From positions 43,957,986 to 44,021,985 of the forward strand of contig NC_054712.1 of the NCBI RefSeq assembly GCF_016097555.1: a stretch of 64,000 bases of DNA. The letters run 5' to 3'. This document shows, piece by piece, positions 1 through 10,594 of the stretch. This DNA is from Gigantopelta aegis (lineage: Eukaryota; Mollusca; Gastropoda; Neomphalida; Peltospiridae). Under the pieces are notes generated by a model. The model had not been told where the DNA came from. It worked only from the letters and a program-made list of their open reading frames with translations, and ran no database searches. Every line of letters starts with the position of its first letter. Positions within the stretch are counted from its first letter, which is position 1. The position numbers and the translations under genes were made by a program.

Positions 1-239
1 TATAATACATTTGTGTCAAAGTGGAACCAATGAACTGTCTTATAACTCTATAATGAGGCTAATATTCATATAAGGTCAAACACGTGCAGTTCTACCTAGT
101 CTCTTTATACTGCATTGTCGATTACCTGGCTGTTCTAACATTTTGGCTTCACCCCTGTATCAAAAATGAGATATAATATTTATAATTTCATGGTAATTAG
201 TTGAGAAACCTTTTTATTTACATAGACATTTTTAGTAAA
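1..239. other. AT-rich sequence without recognised feature
   Basis: I see no ORF, RNA or repeat that I can name here. It is the left flank of the SINE that begins at about 240. Confidence 0.5.
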
Positions 240-426
240 CATGTTATTTGAGTTGCTATGGGTTTGCAAACCAGTGCAGCACAACTGGTCAAAGGCAGTG
301 GTATGTGTTTCCCTGTCTATGGGAAAATGCATATAAAAGACCCCTTACTCCATTAGGAAACATGTTGCGGGTTTTATCTGATGACTACGAGTCAGAATTG
401 CCGAATGTTTGACATCCAATAGCCTT
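240..426 (+). repeat. tRNA-derived SINE (subfamily 2), left part, split by a LINE
   Basis: The body words shared with other SINEs here are present: the CCAGTGCAGCACAACTGGTC segment, the 'catataaaaga' segment and 'gacatccaatagcc'. The tRNA-like head is missing. The sequence stops at 'catccaatagcc', and the expected SINE tail (gattaattaatcaatg followed by a variant of the gtcgttaaacaaaac end) resumes at 4806 after the LINE. This SINE was therefore the insertion target of the LINE. Confidence 0.8.
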
Positions 427-429
427 GTG

Positions 430-960
430 ATAATATTTCAAATGTACATCCACCTGCAGTTAATGATATGTTAACACATGTTGACCCACTCTGTGATAGT
501 ATCTCAAATGTATACTTAACTGCAATGAATAATTTGCTTACAAATTATATTAGCTCATCTTGTTGTAGTACTACAAATGTATATTTATCTCCTGTTAGAA
601 CCACACATGTTGGTATACCTTGTGATAGTACATCACATAGTCATCCATATTATGTTAATACTACTACAGATGTACATATAGTTCCTATTAGCACCACAGA
701 TGTTAGCCCACCCTACTATTCAAATGTATATTTATATGTAAATCCATTTAATAATATACCTATAAATGTCAACCCACCGTGTGTCAGTACTACAAATGTA
801 TATTTACCTTCTGTTATTACCCCAAATGTTGATATGTTTTGTGATAGTATATCAAATATTGACCCATGTTATATCAATACCATAAATGTACATACGGTTC
901 CTATTAGCACCACAAATGCTAACCCACCCTGTATGAGCACTGTCAAAACTGATCAACCTT
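430..960 (+). repeat. Degenerate tandem repeats at the LINE 5' end, in frame with the endonuclease
   Basis: Units of roughly 150-160 nt recur. Two protein units of about 52-53 residues align as STTNVYL..V....C(D/S)S...P.Y.NT..VH.VPISTT....PP. Within each unit there are smaller 12-13 residue steps (NVYL, DPCYIN, VPISTT). Codon phase is kept through the repeats into the endonuclease, so they look translated. I do not recognise the domain. Confidence 0.65.
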
Positions 961-3900
961 ATGTAGCTGGGGAAATATACCAAAACAGGCCCAATCCACT
1001 GACTTCTTGTGGCAGTTGTGAAAATACTCAATTATCTTTTATTAGTATTAATGTGTGTGGTCTGAGAAATAAACTAAAAATCCCTGAATTTGTAGAATTT
1101 ATATCTAAGAATGATATTCTTTGTTTTACTGAAACAAAAACAGATCAAACAGACTGCATGTCAACATTATTACCTGGCTATACCTTCCTTCTGAATAACG
1201 GAAAAAAGATTAAATTCATCAGGTGGAATAGCCATTTGTATAAAAAATGAATTGTCTTCTACTATAGATTTCAATATCACAAATAATTCTGAATATGTGT
1301 CTTGGTTTAGCATTCCCACGGAAATTACAGGTCTTCACGGAAAACTAACCATCGGTGTTGTATACATTCCTCCTATTGGATCCCCATACTATAAAGAAAA
1401 TATTTTTGACATTATTGAAAGTGAACTTATTGAACACATAGAAGAACATAGCCCACTTTTACTACTAGGTGATTTTAATGCTAGAACAAATTGTTTCCCA
1501 GATTACACTGTAATTGATACTGACATTGACATACTAAACAGCATGGAAAATGATAGGTCAGATTTTTTTAATGACATATACAAATTAGAATCATATAATA
1601 TTCCCATAGAAAGAGCAAGTCAAGATATTGGCAAAGTAAACAGTCATAGTATTAAACTATTAAATATATGTAAGTCACACAATTTATATATAATAAATGG
1701 CAGATTAGGACATGATAAAAACATAGGAAAATTTACTTGTAAAGATAGCAGTGTTGTTGATTATGCCATTGGCAACCATCATTTATTAAAAATAGCTAAA
1801 CATTTTGATGTATGTGAGTTTGACCCACTTTTTTCAGATGTACATTGTGCTTTAATACTTAGCTTAAATGTTGATAAACATGCTAACGATAACGATACTT
1901 CTAATTGTATGACATATTCAGCTAACAAAAAGCCAAGTAAATGGAAACCTGAAAAATCAACAGAATTTAAAAATAAAATTAACCAGGACTCACTCGAAAT
2001 CATATCCACAATGCTTGATAATCAGTCTGTTGACATTCAAACACGTGTCGATACTGCAACACAGGCTATGAAAAATCTATTTTTAGATGCGGCTGAATCG
2101 ACTCTAGGTCATGCACGATCTTGCACGATCAAGCGACGTGTAAAACTCAAAGGTAACCAATCGCTGTTCGGTAAGACACACAGTTGTCGAATTCTACGCG
2201 GAAAATATCATGAGGCCAAAAAAACGTATAACTCAAGAATAACTTTAGAAAATAAACAAAGATTAATTAATGCAAGTAACACGTATAAAAAGTCATTGCT
2301 GAAAGAACATTCCGTCCAAAGATTTAATATTGAAAAACAAATGCGACAATTGAGGACAAACGACCCAAAAGCTTTTTACAAACTACTTAAACGACCTAAC
2401 GAAGATAATAACTTACCACCGTTAGATGATTTCTATAATTTTTTCCAAACTCTAAACAAAGGCGAATCGGACGATAACGAAACAAAAATAAACTTTAATA
2501 ACATAGACTCAGATAGTGAACATGTTTTAAACAGTAGAATTGAAGAAAATGAAATATTAAATGCTATAAAACAACTGAAAAACGGTAAGGCACCTGGAAT
2601 CGACAATATCATTAATGAATACATTAAAACAACTGCCGGCATAGTACTACCAATCTATATTAAACTGTTAAACATAATCTTCGACAATAGTGTTTTTCCC
2701 AATGAATGGTTGACTGGAGTAATTAAACCCATTTTTAAAAATAAAGGAAATCGTTCGTTACCAGAAAATTATAGACCAATAACATTGCTCTGTTGCATCT
2801 CTAAACTGTTCACCACAATTTTAAATAGCCGATTAAATGCTGTTATTTAAGAAAATAATATACTGAATGAATCTAAGACTGCTTTCCGAAAAGGCTACTC
2901 TACTACCGACCATCTATTTAATATATATTCTCTGATAGAAATTTTAAAGACAAGAAAAAGGAAATTATTTTGTGCTTCTGTAGATTTCCAAAAAGCTTTT
3001 GATCTTATTTCTAGAACTTAACTATGGCAGAAACTATTAGAAAATAATATTAATGGAAAATTCTTTAAAATAATTTATCAAATGTATCAAGGAATAAAGT
3101 CATGTATTTGTACAAAAACCGGAAGCTCTGAGCCATTTCCATGCAACATCGGTGTCCGACAAGGAGAAAATTTGTCGCCTGTCCTGTTTTCCCTTTATTT
3201 AAATGATCTAGATAATTACTTAAAAAGCCAAAATTGTACTGGGGTATCCCTGGATAGAGATGAAACGTTCGATAAAACAGCTCTTTACTTTTTATGTTTA
3301 TTATATACGCTTCTCGCATCAAACGCCTCTGACTTACAACAATCCCTAAATGTCTTTTCACAATATTGCAATAAATGGAAACTCAAAGTAAATGCAAGTA
3401 AAACTAAAATAATAATTTTCAATGGCACCAGTAATGATTACAAGAAAGTTTTTACACTTGGACATGATGTGCTTGAAAACGTAAAATAATATAAACACTT
3501 AGGTCTTACTTTTACCAAACTAAATAAATTTAATACAAGCAAAAAACTACTAACTCAAAAGGCAACAAAAGCAATGTACTTTGTTCTGTCTAAATCTAAA
3601 GACAATAACTTTTCAATAGAATGCAAATTAAAACTATTTGATTCCATTGTACTCCCGATTCTCTTATACGCGTGCGAAATATGGGGTTATGAAAACATCG
3701 ATATCATTGAAACTATTCATATAACATTCCTAAGACACATCTTACCAGTTAAAAAAGGCACCCCGCTATTCATGTTATATGGAGAACTAGGAAGAAGACC
3801 CCTTAAACTAATTATTCAACAAAGAATTAAAAGTTTTTGGGCCCGTATTGTATCTGGTAAACAAACAAAATCATCGTTTTTACTGCATGAATTAATGTTA

Positions 3901-4475
3901 CACGAGTCTTCTGTTAATGGATATAGTTATAAATGGATAAAAATGGTCGAAGATATATTTAACCAGCTAGGCATGACAAATGTTTGGATGTCACGGAACT
4001 TTTCTTCCGTAAAAATACTTCTTAATCAAGTAAAATTAAGACAAAATGACAGTATTTACAACAATGGAATACAAACATAACTTTATCATCAAAAGGTAAA
4101 ACGTACACTATATTTAAGTAAAACCTTAGATAAGAAAAATATCTTATTATATTACCACAAACATGTTGGACTACGTTACTCAAATTTAGAACATCTAATC
4201 ACTACTTACCAATCGAAACAGGACGCTGGAACAACACCCCAGTGGAAGATCGAACGTGCACATTATGTAACAATAATGATATTGGAGACGAATTTCACTA
4301 TTTATTCACATGTACTTATTTCACTAACTCCTGTAAAAATTTGCTTAAGCCATATTATTATAATAAACCAAGTACGCTGAAATTTAAACAACTAATGACG
4401 AATAGCAAAATAAGTGTTCTCAAGAAATTATGTAAATTAATAAAAGAAATTATTAATAAATGCAGTAAACCCTAA
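468..4475 (+). pseudogene. LINE ORF: repeat-rich N-terminus, endonuclease, reverse transcriptase, zinc-finger tail (inactivated)
   Basis: The first open block (468-1250) has about 170 residues of degenerate repeats running in frame into an endonuclease start (LSFISINVCGLRNK, FTETKTD). A frameshift near 1215-1225 moves the frame, so GGIAICIKNELSS and LLLLGDFNAR (1440-1480) are read in the next frame. The RT begins near 2540 (NGKAPGIDNI, NYRPITLLC). It meets TAA at 2848 and another at about 3018 (after SRT), then continues as GVRQGENLSPVLF (3150-3190). The box expected to read LLYADDTLLAS reads LLYTLLAS, a clean loss of ADD (about 3300-3320). A TAA follows TNVK near 3487. The C-terminal part (3574-4080 and 4242-4475) ends with CTLCNNNDIGDEFHYLFTC, a zinc-finger-like tail seen in several LINE clades. 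An ATG at 468 is only the first Met of the open block; the true start may lie upstream. Confidence 0.85.
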
Positions 4476-4686
4476 AATATATGTATATCAATTATGTACA
4501 ATGTCTTATTACTACCCAAGTATACATGTATATATGTGTGCGCATGTCTGATTAGCACATTTGGTTGGAATTACAATAATGTGACATTACATTACTTTAT
4601 TCTAATTGTATTATATTATTCCTTATTATTCTATTGCATTTGTATTATACTATTGTCTCTATTACTTTATTGCATTTGTATTAATA

Positions 4687-4805
4687 CTATTGTACTATTG
4701 TCTCCTGTAAACCCTATCTTTTCACTACAGTTTATATATCATGTTCCTCATATGCCGTTGTGTAACGGCCTGAGCGTAATAAAGTTCTGTTCTGTTCTGT
4801 TCTGC
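4687..4805 (+). other. LINE 3' end: hairpin plus (TTCTG)n tail
   Basis: The stem-loop gccgttgtgtaacggc is followed by a short spacer, AATAAAG and about four TTCTG units. An almost identical end stands at 63653-63770, so it is a conserved family terminus. In several LINE groups a 3' hairpin is the RT recognition site and the tail is a short repeat; the same role here is inference. Confidence 0.7.
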
Positions 4806-4855
4806 CAATGATTAATTAATCAATGGGCTCTATTGATGTTTGAAAAACAAAATGT
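4806..4855 (+). repeat. Right part of the LINE-split SINE
   Basis: It reads gattaattaatcaatg, then ggctctattgatgtttg, then aaaaacaaaat. This matches the tail of the subfamily-2 SINE and continues the fragment at 240-426. Confidence 0.7.
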
Positions 4856-5067
4856 TATTGGTTTAATGTGCCTTTAATCATTACGTCACCGAGATTACGT
4901 AACACACATTATTGGCTTGGATCGACATATACCGCAGTATTCAATTCTGTGCACTGACTTACCTAACAGATGCCACTGACCTGAAGCTCTGACGCCAGGT
5001 AGACCGGACAGGTCGAAACCTAATCAAGCGGCATTGTTATTAACGACATATTGTGATTTAAATAACA

Positions 5068-5210
5068 TTAAAGGGACATTCCTGAGTTTGCTGCATTGTA
5101 AGATGTTTCCGACTAATAAAATATTTCTATGATTAAACTTACATATTAAATATATTTTCTGGTTTAGAATATCAGTGTCTGTATACTGAATATTTTTCTG
5201 ATGGTGTCCG
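5068..5210 (+). mobile_element. TTAA-flanked MITE (family 1), left end only
   Basis: It starts TTAAAGGGACATTCCTGAGT and matches the whole copies at 33161-33532 and 60044-60434 up to the word ctgtatactgaat. The rest is replaced by a trinucleotide repeat. Confidence 0.75.
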
Positions 5211-5215
5211 TAAAA

Positions 5216-5290
5216 ATAATAGCAGTAGAAACAGCAGTAGTAGTAGAAATAGTAGCAGTAGTAGTAGTTGTTGTTGTTGTATTAGTGGTA

Positions 5291-5353
<63 letters not shown>

Positions 5354-5403
5354 GTATTAGTAGTAGTACTAGTAGTATATTGGTGTTGGAGGTGGTGGTG
5401 GTG
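5216..5403. repeat. (GTA)n/(GTT)n trinucleotide microsatellite
   Basis: There are about 190 bp of impure GTA, GTT and GTG triplets. Long Val or Leu ORFs on both strands are products of the repeat and not genes. Confidence 0.9.
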
Positions 5404-5621
5404 ATGGTGTTTGGGTTTGCTGTGCCTTTAATCATTACATCACAGAGGTTATGTGACTCGAGTTATTGACCTGGATCGACATTTACCGCAGTGTTCAACT
5501 CTGTGCACTGACTTACCTAACAGATGTCACTGACCTGAAGCTCTGACGCCAGGTAGACCGGACACGTCGAAACCTAATCAAGCGGCATTGTTATTAACGA
5601 CATATTGTGGTTTCAATAACA

Positions 5622-6996
5622 TTAAAGGGACTGTGACGGAAACATGCTCTTAATTTTGTTTTCGCCTGTGGCGATATTAATTGTTTTAGAGGGCCGTGTG
5701 CAGTTCCAAGATGCACTTAAGCCCGGGTGGGCACTTTGTTACGTAATACCTCTGCGCGACGGTCGTCGAGCTTTTTCTAATACACACCCAGACCAGTTGC
5801 GGAGGCCATGTGGCCAGTAGTTATGTAATATCTCCGCTAGTTCGGCACGTTCGGGGTATTGCTGGCGAACTAGGCGACAACCAGTCTAGGCTTGTAAGAA
5901 AAAAATACCGCTTTGTCGCTGTGGAAATATACACATCATAAGATTCGGTTCCGCGTACTGTCTCCGGACCAGTCTGGTACTTTATAATAAATAGCTAGGG
6001 TTTTAGACATATCGGGGAGAAACAAAAGGAAGGCTCCAGGGGATCGTTGTCCGTCCGGACTGGTAAATATTTTATTTCTGCTCTGTGTATAACCTTGATG
6101 TGATTGATGTGACTTTAAATATTTTAATACTGTATTATACCAATATTATTTAGACGGTGCTGCCGGTAATCTGACGCAGTAAACTGTAGGCTCACTGTTC
6201 TAATATATATAAAGCTTAACCAGTCATCCTAGAGGAGCTAGGTAAACTGTAGGTTATTGTCTTTATTGTATTAATTCTGTATTACAAGGTTACTGAATGA
6301 GTAGTTAAGGGTTAATTAAAAATTAACCAGTTACGAATAGAGTTGTAATTCCTTTATTAATTAAGTTCCCCTGGAAGCGTTTCTCATTTATCACACGTGT
6401 GGGTGTTGTGTCACGGTGAAGTGATTACAATATTGTGTAAACTAGACACCTAGAGATTAACTAATTAAGTGATCAGTTCTGGGTTGTTATTATTTGTTGT
6501 TGTTAATTAACTACTGCGGCAGTACATTTGTCAGCGTAGTAGTAATACAGATTCCAAAGTATATTGTGTTGTTGTTGTGTTTTCTAGTGAACTAAACGTG
6601 CTATATTACATATACTTTATATAAGATCGTATCTCTGATCATACCTAGACGAGCCACGCGGGTATAACTGCCCGTTACAGAGAGATCTAAGAGATATACA
6701 GTTAGGAGAGATATTTGGATAATCGTGTTTCATTCAGTTACGGGTATTATAGGATCCCCGTGACAGAGACATTCCTGAGTTTGCTGTATTGTAAGATGTT
6801 TTCGACTAATAAAATATTTCTACGATTAAACTTACATATTAAATATATTTTCTGGTTTAGAATATCAGAGTCTGTATACTGAATTTTTTTCTGATCGTCT
6901 TAATATTTGTAAAAAGCCCAAACTGGATTTTGTCTTCAAATAATTTCGTATGTACGAAAAAGTCATATTTTCGGAAATAAAATGAAATTTAACCTA
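5622..6996 (+). mobile_element. TTAA-flanked MITE (family 1), split by a solo LTR and truncated by another element
   Basis: Its first 10 bases (ttaaagggac) precede the LTR, and it resumes as acattcctgagtttgctg at 6769. The copy runs to aaatttaaccta at 6996, where the consensus would continue gtacaaatatt. There a TA-targeting long-TIR element begins. Confidence 0.75.
5632..6765 (+). mobile_element. Solo LTR of a Ty3/gypsy-like retrotransposon
   Basis: It is about 1134 bp, starts TGTGACGG and ends CCGTGACA. It is flanked by gggac (5627-5631) and gagac (6766-6770), a 5-bp target-site duplication with one mismatch. It matches the LTRs at 13319-14442 (opposite strand) and 25876-29198. No internal sequence is attached, so it is a fossil left by recombination between LTRs. 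The clade is inferred from the gag found beside the 13.3-kb copy. Confidence 0.85.
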
Positions 6997-7558
6997 AAGT
7001 ACTGTCGGAAATAGAATAAAAATTATTTTCGTCTATTATTTCTTACATATTAAACTGACAAGTAAATATTTTGTAAATATCTATTTAATGATAGTCTACC
7101 TAATTTAGCATTTGTTTGGACTCTCATTGATGTACAAGGTAGTGTTTACTCTTGAAATTAAAAGAAAGATGTCATTAAACAGGTGACTTGTGCACTTTAT
7201 TGGAACAGACTGTAACAAAGTTTGGTCAACATGTGTCAATTTCATTGCTGTTACAATATGTGAGGGACTGTTTCTGGTGATGGTTTACCCCTCCAAAACA
7301 AAATATTTGGTATGATATCCGCCCGTTCCCTCCATTATTATTTTTAGTTTGGGTTGAGGGTTAGGGTTAGGGTTAGGGTTAGGGTTGGGGTTATGGCTGG
7401 GGTTAGGGCTGGGGTTGGGGTTAGGGTTGGAGTTAAGGTTAGGGTTAGGGGAAAGGGGGACCGGGCGGATATTTTTCCAAATATTTGTAATCATTTATAA
7501 GTAACTTTTGAGCAAAATTGTCAAGAACCATTCTGAGTTTGTTATCTATTATACCGGT
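6997..7558 (+). mobile_element. One arm of a long-TIR, TA-targeting MITE, with a telomere-repeat element inside
   Basis: From aagtactgtcggaaatag it matches the left arm of the element at 50223-51291, including gtctacctaatttagcat and aacatgtgtcaatttcat. A 169-bp telomere-repeat element interrupts it at 7310-7478. The right arm is not present here. Confidence 0.7.
7310..7478. mobile_element. Small TIR element carrying interstitial telomere-like (TTAGGG)n
   Basis: The ends are imperfect inverted repeats, GGTATGATATCCGCCCG on the left and GGAAAAATATCCGCCCG on the right when reversed. The element is flanked by a perfect 9-bp direct repeat aaatatttg (7301-7309 and 7479-7487). The unoccupied form of the site is seen in the related element at about 50520-50550. 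The core (7351-7450) is TTAGGG/TTGGGG with scattered variants. Confidence 0.75.
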
Positions 7559-7760
7559 GTAAAAGGAATGCAAGTCCGTAGGAACCGAGGTCCTGCGAAC
7601 CTCGGTTCCTAGGAAGCGTAGTTCTATCGGACCTCCATTCCTACAAATGTAAGTCCTACCCAGACTTGCATTCCGGATATATTTTTCTGTTGTTGTTTTT
7701 TTTTTTTTTTTTATAGTAAGCCTAGGACTTGTATTCCTACCGGACTTAAATTCCTTTTAC
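7559..7760. mobile_element. MITE with GTAAAAGGAAT termini and internal AAGTCC inverted words
   Basis: The ends are gtaaaaggaatgcaagtccg and, reversed, gtaaaaggaatttaagtccg (18 of 20 match). The interior repeats the words ggaat, aagtcc and ggtcc in both orientations. Related copies lie at 32310-32439 and, as repeats of the same words, at 23155-23225 and 24895-25085. Confidence 0.65.
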
Positions 7761-7763
7761 AGC

Positions 7764-8165
7764 AGTAACAAACTTACAAGTCCGACATATTAATAGATGT
7801 ATTTATATTACCTTCAGCAATATGCACGAGCTATCTGCAAGGCACGATTAAAATTTGAGAGTCTGGCAGCCTTCTCTCGTAGTGTAGTGGATAAGATAGT
7901 ACAACTTCAGTAATATCATTTCTGGTTCAAATCTCTATGCCGCATAATTTTTTTATGACAAATGTTTGTTTGTTTTTTTTTTGTTTTTTTTTTAATCTTG
8001 GATATAACACGTGATTGAATGTTTGTAAGCATGTTATATTTTCATTGGAAGATGAAATCAGAACGTGCATCTTGCTTCTTCCGAACGCATATAAAGCAGC
8101 TACTCAAAAGCATGTTCGTGCATTCAATATGTCAGACGAAACTTGCAAAAAAACGCTTCAAGCCG
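7764..8165. other. AT-rich stretch with a tRNA-like SINE head
   Basis: At about 7879-7950 there is an A-box-like tagtgtagtggataag and a B-box-like ggttcaaatc. A related tRNA-like piece lies on the other strand at 25530-25610. Otherwise the stretch holds T-rich low complexity and no gene. Confidence 0.4.
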
Positions 8166-8167
8166 CA

Positions 8168-8173
8168 AGTAGT

Positions 8174-8229
<56 letters not shown>

Positions 8230-8325
8230 CAGCAGCAGTAGTAGTAGTAGTAGCAGTAGTAGTAGCAGTAGCAGCAGCAGTAGCAGTAGTAGTAGTAGCA
8301 GTAGCAGTAGTAGCAGCAACAACAG
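8168..8325. repeat. (AGC)n/(AGT)n trinucleotide microsatellite
   Basis: About 155 bp of AGC and AGT triplets. The poly-Ser, poly-Ala and poly-Thr ORFs across it are repeat artefacts. Confidence 0.9.
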
Positions 8326-8449
8326 TAGTGATAATATAATCGAAGGGATGATATTTATTACGACAATAAAAATAATGCATATAACAGAATTAATACGACG
8401 CAGGGCAACAACATAAACACTACCACTACAATAGCCGATTATACATACA

Positions 8450-8735
8450 GTGTGTCCAGTGGTACAGCGCTCGCTCGCTGTGCGGTCGGTCTGGGATCGA
8501 TCCCCGTCTGTGGGACCATTGGGCTATTTCTCGCACCATCCAGTGCACCACGACTGGTATATCAAAGCCCGTGGTATGTATTAACCTGCCTGTGGGATGG
8601 TGCATATAAAAGATCCCTTGCTCATTATCTGTGTGGTCCTTAACCATATGTTTGACGCCATATAACCGTAAATAAAATGTGTTGAGTGTGTCGCTAAATA
8701 AAACATTTCCTTCTTTCTTTCTAATGAAGCAGTAT
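8450..8735 (+). repeat. tRNA-derived SINE, subfamily 1
   Basis: The tRNA-like head (ccagtggtacagcgctcgct, then gggatcgatccc) is followed by the body (catataaaagatccc) and the tail tgttgagtgtgtcgctaaat, then (CTTT)n. There is an internal deletion between 'gctcat' and 'tatctgtgtgg'. Confidence 0.85.
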
Positions 8736-8899
8736 AAGACACGAACGAAAAAGAAAGGAATGCAATGTTTGTTTAATAGCAACTCATTTAAAACTACGGC
8801 TATTTGATTTCTAACATACGGTTATTTTAGCATTGATTCACTAAAGTGCACAAGATACTCGCTGCTTCCATACAAGTTATGCATATCAATAACGCAGAA

Positions 8900-9060
8900 A
8901 TGTAATTCCAACAGTCAGGACAGCGCATACCACGTCCTTCGACGTCCCAGCCATGGGGTAATGGATGGAACGCAACCAAACCCAAGTTCATTGCTGGGAA
9001 CAGATCCTTCGACCTATCGCACGTAAGGCGATTCTCTTGCACTGGGTTTACGTCCCGCCC
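8900..9060 (-). repeat. Degenerate SINE, tRNA-head half
   Basis: On the minus strand the words are recognisable but worn, from 'gggcgggacgtaaacccagtg' to 'gtatgcgctgtcctgac'. No tail is seen. Confidence 0.55.
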
Positions 9061-9299
9061 CCGTGAATTACCGGCGTCTTAACTAATTGCCGCGGTCGCC
9101 TAGTCGAACCACAGAACTGACTTCCATAATATGCGGATTACGCTCCGATATTCGTTGAAAACTGTCTGCACATCACTATCTCGCACGATTTACAGCTGTC
9201 GCATTCTGGAATTGAATTCAGTCTTGGTCTTCTTGTCTTTGTGCAGATCTTTGCAGCCCATTGGGTAGAGCAACCACGTAAGGTGAGACAAGGTTAAAG

Positions 9300-9460
9300 T
9301 GCGTTTTGTTTAATCACACCTCTAGAGCAAACTGGTTATTTTTACATATAGCCTTCAGATGAAATCCACGGCATATTTTCCCCATTAGCATCAAGGGATC
9401 TTTTATATACACTTTTAATAAACAGGACAGCATATACCACTGTCTTTATTATATAGTTTA
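9300..9460 (-). repeat. Degenerate SINE, subfamily 2 tail half
   Basis: The tail word (gttttgtttaatcacacctctag on plus) and the word aagggatcttttatat identify a worn SINE. A possible head remnant (gggtttcgatcttgcgactc) lies at 9603-9622, separated by a G-rich tract at 9490-9516. Confidence 0.55.
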
Positions 9461-9489
9461 GGTGAGATCGTTTGCATACTCGATTTTTC

Positions 9490-9516
9490 TTGGTGGGGGA
9501 GGGGGGGGGGGGGGGG
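9490..9516. repeat. Poly-G tract
   Basis: A G run of more than 20 bases within a SINE-derived stretch. No coding content. Confidence 0.85.
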
Positions 9517-9812
9517 CATTTTGAAAGAAAAACATATTTGTGGAATATTGGCGAATTTGTTAATCAGTCGCCAGCATTAGTTTTAATAAATGTGTCACTA
9601 ATGGGTTTCGATCTTGCGACTCGTCGCATATCAGTTGAGTACTCTCGAAAAAAACACTGTACCAAACATGGGTTATTTATTCATTTTGGCCAGTAATCTA
9701 CGATTGGTACAGCGAAAGAGCAGTGGGAACGTTCACACGAACAATCGATCGATTCTGCCAAATATAGAAGTATTTGTGGTGACATACGATTTCTTCTCTT
9801 TCTAGACATAAA

Positions 9813-10107
9813 CGTTTGTTTCGTTTAACGACACCACTAGAGCACATTGATTGATTAATCATCGGCTATTGGATGTCAAACATTTAGTAATTCTGATAAG
9901 TAGACATCAGGGGAAACCCACTACATTTTTTTGTAATACAGCAAGGGATCTTTTATATGCATTTTCCCACAGGCAGGATAGCACATACCACGGCCTTTGT
10001 TATATCAGTTGTGGTGCACTGGCTGGAACGAGAAATAGTCCAATTGGCACACCGACGGGAATCGATGCCAAACCCCCCTGCGCGTGCTGTAACCTCACCG
10101 TGGTGCA
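9813..10107 (-). repeat. tRNA-derived SINE, subfamily 2
   Basis: On plus it reads from the tail (gtttaacgacaccactagag) through aagggatcttttatatgc and ggtgcactggctggaacgag to a worn head (gggaatcgatgcc). Confidence 0.85.
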
Positions 10108-10254
10108 GGAGTGCAACATTATTTTTTAGAATGGCCAAGTCAGTATCTATCTGTGATATTTGTTTTGTTTTTTTGCACAGTCCTTTACACTGTTTTTATT
10201 TAAATCTTGAATTTTTATATTAATGTTGATCATCACTTTATTTATTTGCATTAC

Positions 10255-10392
10255 CATAGTTTGACGTCCAATAGCCGATGTATTTTTCGTCCTGGTGTGT
10301 CGTTAAACATTCATTCATTCTCATTCATTCCCGATCCCAAACCGACCGCGCATGAAACGAGCGCTTTACTACTGGGCTACGTCCTGCCCACT
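10255..10392. repeat. Composite SINE fragments
   Basis: A tail fragment (gacgtccaatagccgatg, gtgtcgttaaacattc) is followed by CATT repeats and a reverse-strand head fragment (ccgaccgcgcatgaaacgag to gctacgtcc). Confidence 0.65.
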
Positions 10393-10399
10393 CTTTCTA

Positions 10400-10549
10400 A
10401 AGAGTGTGTAACATTCCCTATAACATTATACTTCAAGTCTGGTAATCGCCGATTACTTAACATAGTGGTTAAGTAATCAAACATTGTTGTTACTTTATTA
10501 GTCGAAATAGGACAATATGACGAAGTCAAACAGTATTAAATACAAGTTA

Positions 10550-10594
<45 letters not shown>

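Larger units (their letters stand above)
427..4805 (+). mobile_element. Near full-length non-LTR retrotransposon (LINE, APE-RT type) inserted in a SINE
   Basis: The element is about 4.4 kb. In order it has a 5' region with degenerate tandem repeats, an apurinic-type endonuclease, a reverse transcriptase, a C-terminal zinc-finger-like motif, an AT-rich 3' UTR, a terminal hairpin and a (TTCTG)n tail. Both ends are defined because the halves of one SINE flank it (240-426 and 4806-4855). RT words such as GVRQGENLSPVLF and NGKAPGIDN suggest an RTE/Proto2-like or related clade, but I cannot fix the clade by eye. The copy is dead: it has frameshifts and stops in the ORF and lacks the catalytic Asp pair of the RT. 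The target-site duplication is at best a few bases. Confidence 0.85.
4852..5631 (+). repeat. Tandem duplication, about 215-bp core repeated about 560 bp apart
   Basis: 4852-5066 and about 5410-5621 share a long core including tgacctgaagctctgacgcc and aagcggcattgttattaacg. Each copy is followed directly by the left end of the same TTAA-flanked MITE (5068 and 5622), so the duplicated segment includes the MITE end. The two copies are separated by a GTA/GTT trinucleotide repeat. Confidence 0.75.

Noticed and set aside
7351-7450. TTAGGG array as a chromosome end or fusion point
   Set aside because: It is about 100 bp, impure, and framed by inverted ends and a 9-bp target duplication.
8015-8416. 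Long Ser-rich and Ala-rich ORFs
   Set aside because: They are translations of an AGC/AGT microsatellite on both strands with no domain around it.
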